Assembly (NCBI GenBank): GCA_035507915.1
Contig: DATJNS010000208.1
Location: forward strand, 1 to 9,007
DNA length: 9,007 nucleotides
Direction: 5' to 3'
Source of the DNA: JACQAI01 sp035507915
Lineage (GTDB): Bacteria; Pseudomonadota; Alphaproteobacteria; Elsterales; Elsteraceae
A model generated the notes under the pieces. The model saw nothing but the letters and a program-made list of their open reading frames with translations, searched no databases and was not told the origin of the DNA. The stretch's first letter is position 1. Every line of letters starts with the position of its first letter. Shown piece after piece: positions 5,906 through 9,007 of this stretch. Position numbers and translations under genes: made by a program.

Positions 5906-6274
5906 GTGGAGCATCTCCTCGCCCTGGTCGAGACATCGCTCGATGCCGACAAGGCCGAGGACATCGCCACGCTGCCGCTGACCGGCAAATCGAGCATGGC
6001 GGACTACATGGTGGTGGCGACCGGACGCAACGCCCGCCAGATCGCCGCGATGGCCGATCACCTCGCGACGAAGCTCAAGGGCGAAGGCGTCGCCAAGGTG
6101 GCGGTCGAGGGCCTGAGGACCTGCGAGTGGGTGCTGATCGACTGCGGCGACATCATCGTGCATCTGTTCCGCCCCGAGATCCGCACGTTCTACGGTCTCG
6201 AGAAGATGTGGGGCATGGACATGCCGGGCGATCGCCCCGCGACCGGCGCCGGCAAGTCGCGCGCCCGCGCCTGA
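5906..6274 (+). CDS. rsfS: Ribosome silencing factor RsfS
   Basis: RsfS binds ribosomal protein L14 and blocks subunit joining when nutrients are short. The core DKAEDIATLPLTGKSSMADYMVVATG and the stretch from WVLIDCGDIIVHLFRPEIR to FYGLEKMWG are diagnostic. From GTG 5906 the protein is 122 residues and begins MEHLLALVETSLDADKAED, matching the usual family N-terminus, but no ribosome binding site precedes it. A better one, AGGAG (5817-5821), lies upstream, with only CTG 5822 (overlapping the nadD stop as CTGA) or ATC 5828 in frame nearby. Starting there would add a basic tail containing three QKPS/QKPS/HKPS repeats, like the low-complexity N-terminal tails of some alphaproteobacterial RsfS proteins. 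The frame stays open upstream through nadD, so no stop settles the question. Pairing with rlmH downstream is the usual order. Confidence 0.9.
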   Translation: MEHLLALVETSLDADKAEDIATLPLTGKSSMADYMVVATGRNARQIAAMADHLATKLKGEGVAKVAVEGLRTCEWVLIDCGDIIVHLFRPEIRTFYGLEKMWGMDMPGDRPATGAGKSRARA

Positions 6275-6284
6275 GCCCTCACAC

Positions 6285-6743
6285 ATGCGCCTGACGGTCG
6301 TCGCGGTCGGGCGGACCCAGGACAAGCCGCTCGCCGCGCTGTGGGCGCGTTATGCCGAACGCCTGAAACCGCCGCTCGCCCTGCGCGTGGTCGACGACAA
6401 GCGGCGCGCCGCGGCGGGCGATCTCAAGCAGCGCGAGGCGCGCCTTGTGATCGACGCGCTGCCCGACGGCGCGCGGATGGTGGCGCTCGACGAACGCGGC
6501 AAGGCGCTCGACAGCGTCGGTCTCGCGCGTCAGCTCGGACGCTGGCGCGATCAGGGCGCGCGCGACGTCGCGTTCGTGATCGGCGGCGCGGACGGCTTGG
6601 ACCGCGCCGTGATCGAGCGCGCCGACCTGGTGCTGTCGCTCGGGCCGTTGACCTGGCCCCACCAGCTCGTGCGCGTGATGCTGGCCGAGCAGCTCTACCG
6701 CGCCGACACGATCCTCTCCGGCCACCCGTACCACCGCGCGTGA
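6285..6743 (+). CDS. rlmH: 23S rRNA (pseudouridine1915-N3)-methyltransferase
   Basis: RlmH is a SPOUT-class methyltransferase that uses S-adenosylmethionine to methylate pseudouridine 1915 in helix 69 of 23S rRNA, acting on assembled 70S ribosomes. The 152-residue product has the family features LDERGK (68-73), FVIGGADGL (97-105), the knot-region LSLGPLTWPHQLVRVMLAEQLYRA (117-140) and the C-terminal GHPYHR (146-151). Length is typical. It starts 10 nt after the rsfS stop with no clear Shine-Dalgarno sequence and is the last gene of the rightward cluster, convergent with the chemoreceptor gene. Confidence 0.97.
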   Translation: MRLTVVAVGRTQDKPLAALWARYAERLKPPLALRVVDDKRRAAAGDLKQREARLVIDALPDGARMVALDERGKALDSVGLARQLGRWRDQGARDVAFVIGGADGLDRAVIERADLVLSLGPLTWPHQLVRVMLAEQLYRADTILSGHPYHRA

Positions 6744-6749
6744 GATCCG

Positions 6750-6783
6750 CTGCCGGCCGCGCGCCGCGGCAGGCGAAAGCCGC
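6750..6783. other. GC-rich hairpin sequence between convergent rlmH and chemoreceptor genes
   Basis: The 78-bp gap holds CTGCCG (6750-6755) pairing with CGGCAG (6767-6772), then GGC-GAAA-GCC (6772-6781). Neither hairpin is followed by a T run on either strand, so I see no intrinsic terminator; Rho-dependent termination or overlapping 3' ends are possible. Confidence 0.3.
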
Positions 6784-6821
6784 GAGCGGCGTTCTGGGCG
6801 ACCCCGCGCGGGCCCACGAAC

Positions 6822-8516
6822 CTATGCGGTGGCGCGCAGCTCCTCGAGGAAGCGCTCGACCTCGCGCCGCAAGTTGGTCGCCTCACGGGTGAGCGAGTCG
6901 GCCGCATCGAGCACTTTCTCGACGCCGCCGGTCGCGGCCTTGGCCGTATTGCTGATGATCGTGAGGTTCTCCGACACGGTCGACGTGCCGTGCGCCGCTT
7001 CGCCGGCGCTGCGGCCGATCTCGCGCGTCGAGGCGGATTGCTGATCGACCGCGCCGGCGATGCCCTTGGAGATCTCCTCGATGCGCTGGATCGTGCCGCT
7101 GATCGTGCTCATCGCCGCGCCGGTGTCGCGCGCGACGCTCTGGGCCTCGCCGACCTGGGTGGTGATCTCGTCGGTGGCGCGCGCGGTCTGGGTCGCCAAG
7201 TTCTTGACCTCGGCGGCCACCACCGCGAAACCCTTGCCGGCCTCGCCGGCACGCGCCGCCTCGATCGTCGCGTTGAGCGCCAGCAGGTTGGTCTGCGCCG
7301 CGATCTTGCCGATCAGCCCGACGACGCCGCCGATGCGCTCGCTCGCCTGGTCGAGCTTGGCGATCAGGTTGCCGGTCTGATCGGCCTGATCGCTCGCCTG
7401 GCGCGCAATGCGGCGGGAGTCGTCGGTCTGGCGCGCGATCCCCTCGATCGACTGGCGCAGCTCCTCGCTGGCCGACGCCACGAGGTTGACGTTGTTGGCG
7501 GCGTCGTGCGCCGCGCCCTCGGCGGCGCTGGTGCGGCGCATCGTCTCGCGCACCGATTCGGCGAGCCCCGCGGCGGTCACGTGCATGCCATCGGCGGCGC
7601 TGACGACCGTGTTGACGACCTCCTTGACGCTGCTCTCGAAGCCGGCCGCGAGCCCGCTCAGGAATTTCCGCCGATCCTCGTCGCTGCGTCGCGCCATCTC
7701 GGCCTGCTCGGCCTCGAGGCGGCGCACCTCGAGCGCGTTCTGCTTGAAGACCTCGACGGAGCGCGCCATCGCGCCGATCTCGTCGCGCCGTTCGATGCCC
7801 TCGATCATCAATTCGAGCCGACCGCCCGCGAGCTCGCCCATCATGCCCGTCATGGCCTTGAGCGGCCGCGTCACCTGGATGCGGATGATCAGCAGCGACA
7901 CCGCCAGCGCGATCGCGATGCCGAGCACCGTGACCGTGATCGTCGTGCGCACGACGATCTCGTAGCGCGCTTGCGCCCGCATCGCCGCGTCGGCGAGATC
8001 CTTGTTCTGCTGATCGACCAGCTTGGTCAACGCGGCGTCGACCCGCCGATAGATCGGCACCGCTTCGCGCAGCTCGTCCTGGGCGGCGCGATCGTCATTG
8101 GCGCGCGCGGCGGTACGCACCTTGGCGGCATCAGCCTCGTAACCCTGCAGCGCGGTCGCAGCGTCGGTGAACGTGGTGTCTTCGACCGCGCCGTCCATGA
8201 ACGGGCGCAGTTCGCCCAGGCGCTGGTGCAGGATCTCGAGCTCGCGATCGACCTGGCGATCGACGTTGGCGATCTCGTCGGCCTCGTTGACCAGGATCAT
8301 CTCGAACAGGAGCTGATGGGCACGCGCCATGTGCTCGTTGGCCGACGACGCCAGATAGAGGCTGCGCGCGTCATCCGTCGCAAGCTTCTGCGTGACGTCG
8401 TTGAGCCGGCCGAGCTCGCGCACGGCGCCGATCGCGACTGCGATCGAGAGCAACGTCATCAAGGCGAGCGCGGTGAGGATCTTGAGGGCGATCGGAAGAT
8501 TGCTGAACAGCTTCAT
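6822..8516 (-). CDS. Methyl-accepting chemotaxis protein with 4-helix-bundle sensor
   Basis: The 564-residue transmembrane chemoreceptor has a first membrane helix at about 10-31, a periplasmic helical domain of about 155 residues (32-188, probable four-helix bundle), a second membrane helix at 189-212, a HAMP linker (213-265) and a long cytoplasmic signalling coiled coil. The hairpin tip IAAQTNLLALNATIEAARAG (405-424), followed by GKGFAVVAAEVKNLA (427-441), is the near-invariant contact site for CheA and CheW. No C-terminal NWETF-type pentapeptide for CheR/CheB tethering is seen; the protein ends FLEELRATA. AGGAAA (8524-8529) lies 7 nt before the ATG. No che genes are visible, so it probably works with an array encoded elsewhere. 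The ligand cannot be predicted from sequence. Confidence 0.96.
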   Translation of the reverse strand: MKLFSNLPIALKILTALALMTLLSIAVAIGAVRELGRLNDVTQKLATDDARSLYLASSANEHMARAHQLLFEMILVNEADEIANVDRQVDRELEILHQRLGELRPFMDGAVEDTTFTDAATALQGYEADAAKVRTAARANDDRAAQDELREAVPIYRRVDAALTKLVDQQNKDLADAAMRAQARYEIVVRTTITVTVLGIAIALAVSLLIIRIQVTRPLKAMTGMMGELAGGRLELMIEGIERRDEIGAMARSVEVFKQNALEVRRLEAEQAEMARRSDEDRRKFLSGLAAGFESSVKEVVNTVVSAADGMHVTAAGLAESVRETMRRTSAAEGAAHDAANNVNLVASASEELRQSIEGIARQTDDSRRIARQASDQADQTGNLIAKLDQASERIGGVVGLIGKIAAQTNLLALNATIEAARAGEAGKGFAVVAAEVKNLATQTARATDEITTQVGEAQSVARDTGAAMSTISGTIQRIEEISKGIAGAVDQQSASTREIGRSAGEAAHGTSTVSENLTIISNTAKAATGGVEKVLDAADSLTREATNLRREVERFLEELRATA

Positions 8517-8549
8517 CGCGCGCTTTCCTGCCTGGGCCGGCCAACGTCA

Positions 8550-8568
8550 TACACCGGTCGTACACCGG
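8550..8568 (-). promoter_or_regulatory. Direct repeat upstream of the chemoreceptor gene, possible operator
   Basis: CCGGTGTA occurs twice on the minus strand, at 8561-8568 and 8550-8557, exactly 11 bp apart (about one helical turn). An AT-rich patch (8569-8590), unusual for this DNA, lies directly upstream and probably contains the promoter, though I cannot assign clear -35 and -10 boxes. The repeats lie 34-52 bp before the start codon, where a regulator could bind. Confidence 0.4.
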
Positions 8569-8603
8569 AATTAATAAACAATACATCCTATCGAGCGGTC
8601 CGG

Positions 8604-8623
8604 CGCGGCCGCCGGGGGCCGCG
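8604..8623 (-). terminator. Hairpin just after the GGDEF gene, weak terminator candidate
   Basis: CGCGGCC (8604-8610) and GGCCGCG (8617-8623) form a perfect 7-bp stem with a 6-nt loop, starting 2 nt after the diguanylate cyclase stop. There is no T run directly after it on the minus strand, so termination here is uncertain. The 109-bp gap to the chemoreceptor start suggests the receptor has its own promoter. Confidence 0.35.
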
Positions 8624-8625
8624 TG

Positions 8626-9007
8626 TCAGGCCGGGACGGCCGCCGGGGCATCGGCAGACGCGAGCTGGCCGATGCGCACCTGATTACGACCGCCGGTCTT
8701 GGCGGCATAGAGCGCCTGGTCGGCGCAGTCGATCAGGTCCTCGAGCCGGGCGCGCGGTTCGAAGCCACTGACCCCGACGCTGATCGTAAAGCGCACCGTC
8801 CGGCCGGCGGCCGGTATCTCGAGCTTCTCCACCGCCTCGCGCATGCGCTCGGCGGCGATCTGGGCGCCCGCGATCTCGGTGTGCGTCAGCGCGATCAGGA
8901 ACTCCTCGCCGCCGTAGCGGCACAGCAGGTCGGTCGGTCTCAGATGGCCGAGGCAGGTCTTGGTCATCTGCCGGATCGCCTCGTCACCGATCTGGTGGCC
9001 GAAGGTG
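8626..9007 (-). CDS. GGDEF-domain diguanylate cyclase, C-terminal part, N-terminus outside window
   Basis: The frame is open from the right edge to a TGA at 8626-8628, giving about 126 residues of a GGDEF domain. These enzymes make the second messenger cyclic di-GMP from two GTP. Visible motifs, in order, are TFGHQIGDEAIRQ, RPTD (the RxxD inhibitory site), RYGGEEF (active-site loop, five residues after RPTD), FTISVGVSGF and the closing DQALYAAKTGGRNQVRI. Both catalytic and product-inhibition sites are intact, so an active, feedback-inhibited cyclase is expected. An ATG at 8967 is internal to the domain and not the start. Any sensor or receiver domain would be beyond the edge. It lies upstream of, and in the same direction as, the chemoreceptor gene. 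Confidence 0.95.
   Translation of the reverse strand, partial: TFGHQIGDEAIRQMTKTCLGHLRPTDLLCRYGGEEFLIALTHTEIAGAQIAAERMREAVEKLEIPAAGRTVRFTISVGVSGFEPRARLEDLIDCADQALYAAKTGGRNQVRIGQLASADAPAAVPA

Noticed and set aside
5327..6274. A 315-codon version of rsfS starting inside nadD
   Set aside because: The first ~165 codons overlap nadD in another frame and have shadow composition; only the C-terminal part is RsfS.
6990..8771. A 593-codon open frame on the plus strand antisense to the chemoreceptor
   Set aside because: It is the complement of a clear chemoreceptor with all family motifs; the translated sequence is low-complexity and matches no family I know.

Overview
This is a very GC-rich stretch of chromosome, most likely from an alphaproteobacterium near the Rhodospirillales or a related soil/aquatic lineage. 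Three things point there: the order rplU-rpmA-obgE-proB-proA-nadD-rsfS-rlmH, codons strongly biased to G/C in the third position, and a 4-helix-bundle chemoreceptor next to a GGDEF protein. The lineage is inferred from gene order and protein style, not from a marker tree.

Left edge (1-561): the C-terminal end of a large serine recombinase runs rightwards. Its open frame passes directly through an intact tRNA-Ser(CGA) gene on the opposite strand (415-504, CCA encoded). This looks like the end of an integrated element whose attachment site is the 3' end of the tRNA. The tRNA has its own sigma70-like promoter at 555-582.

Middle (562-6743, all rightward): a GC-rich spacer with a 28-bp imperfect palindrome leads to a good sigma70-like promoter (734-761). 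Then come ribosomal proteins L21 and L27, a clear intrinsic terminator with a GCGA tetraloop, the ribosome-assembly GTPase ObgE, and a 106-nt long-hairpin repeat inserted between obgE and proB. These are followed by the first two proline-biosynthesis enzymes (ProB, ProA), nicotinate-nucleotide adenylyltransferase (NadD), the ribosome silencing factor RsfS and the 23S rRNA methyltransferase RlmH. The theme is ribosome structure, assembly and dormancy, plus NAD and proline supply. Two successive genes, nadD and rsfS, lack an ordinary start codon where one is expected; each has CTG overlapping the upstream stop as CTGA.

Right (6822-9007, all leftward): a complete methyl-accepting chemotaxis protein preceded by an 11-bp-spaced direct repeat, and upstream of it the C-terminal part of a diguanylate cyclase with an intact active site and inhibitory site, cut by the window edge. 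These signal-transduction genes converge on rlmH.

I see no CRISPR array, toxin-antitoxin pair or clearly new multi-gene system. The most interesting points are the recombinase/tRNA junction, the hairpin insertion at the obgE-proB junction and the two unusual translation starts.
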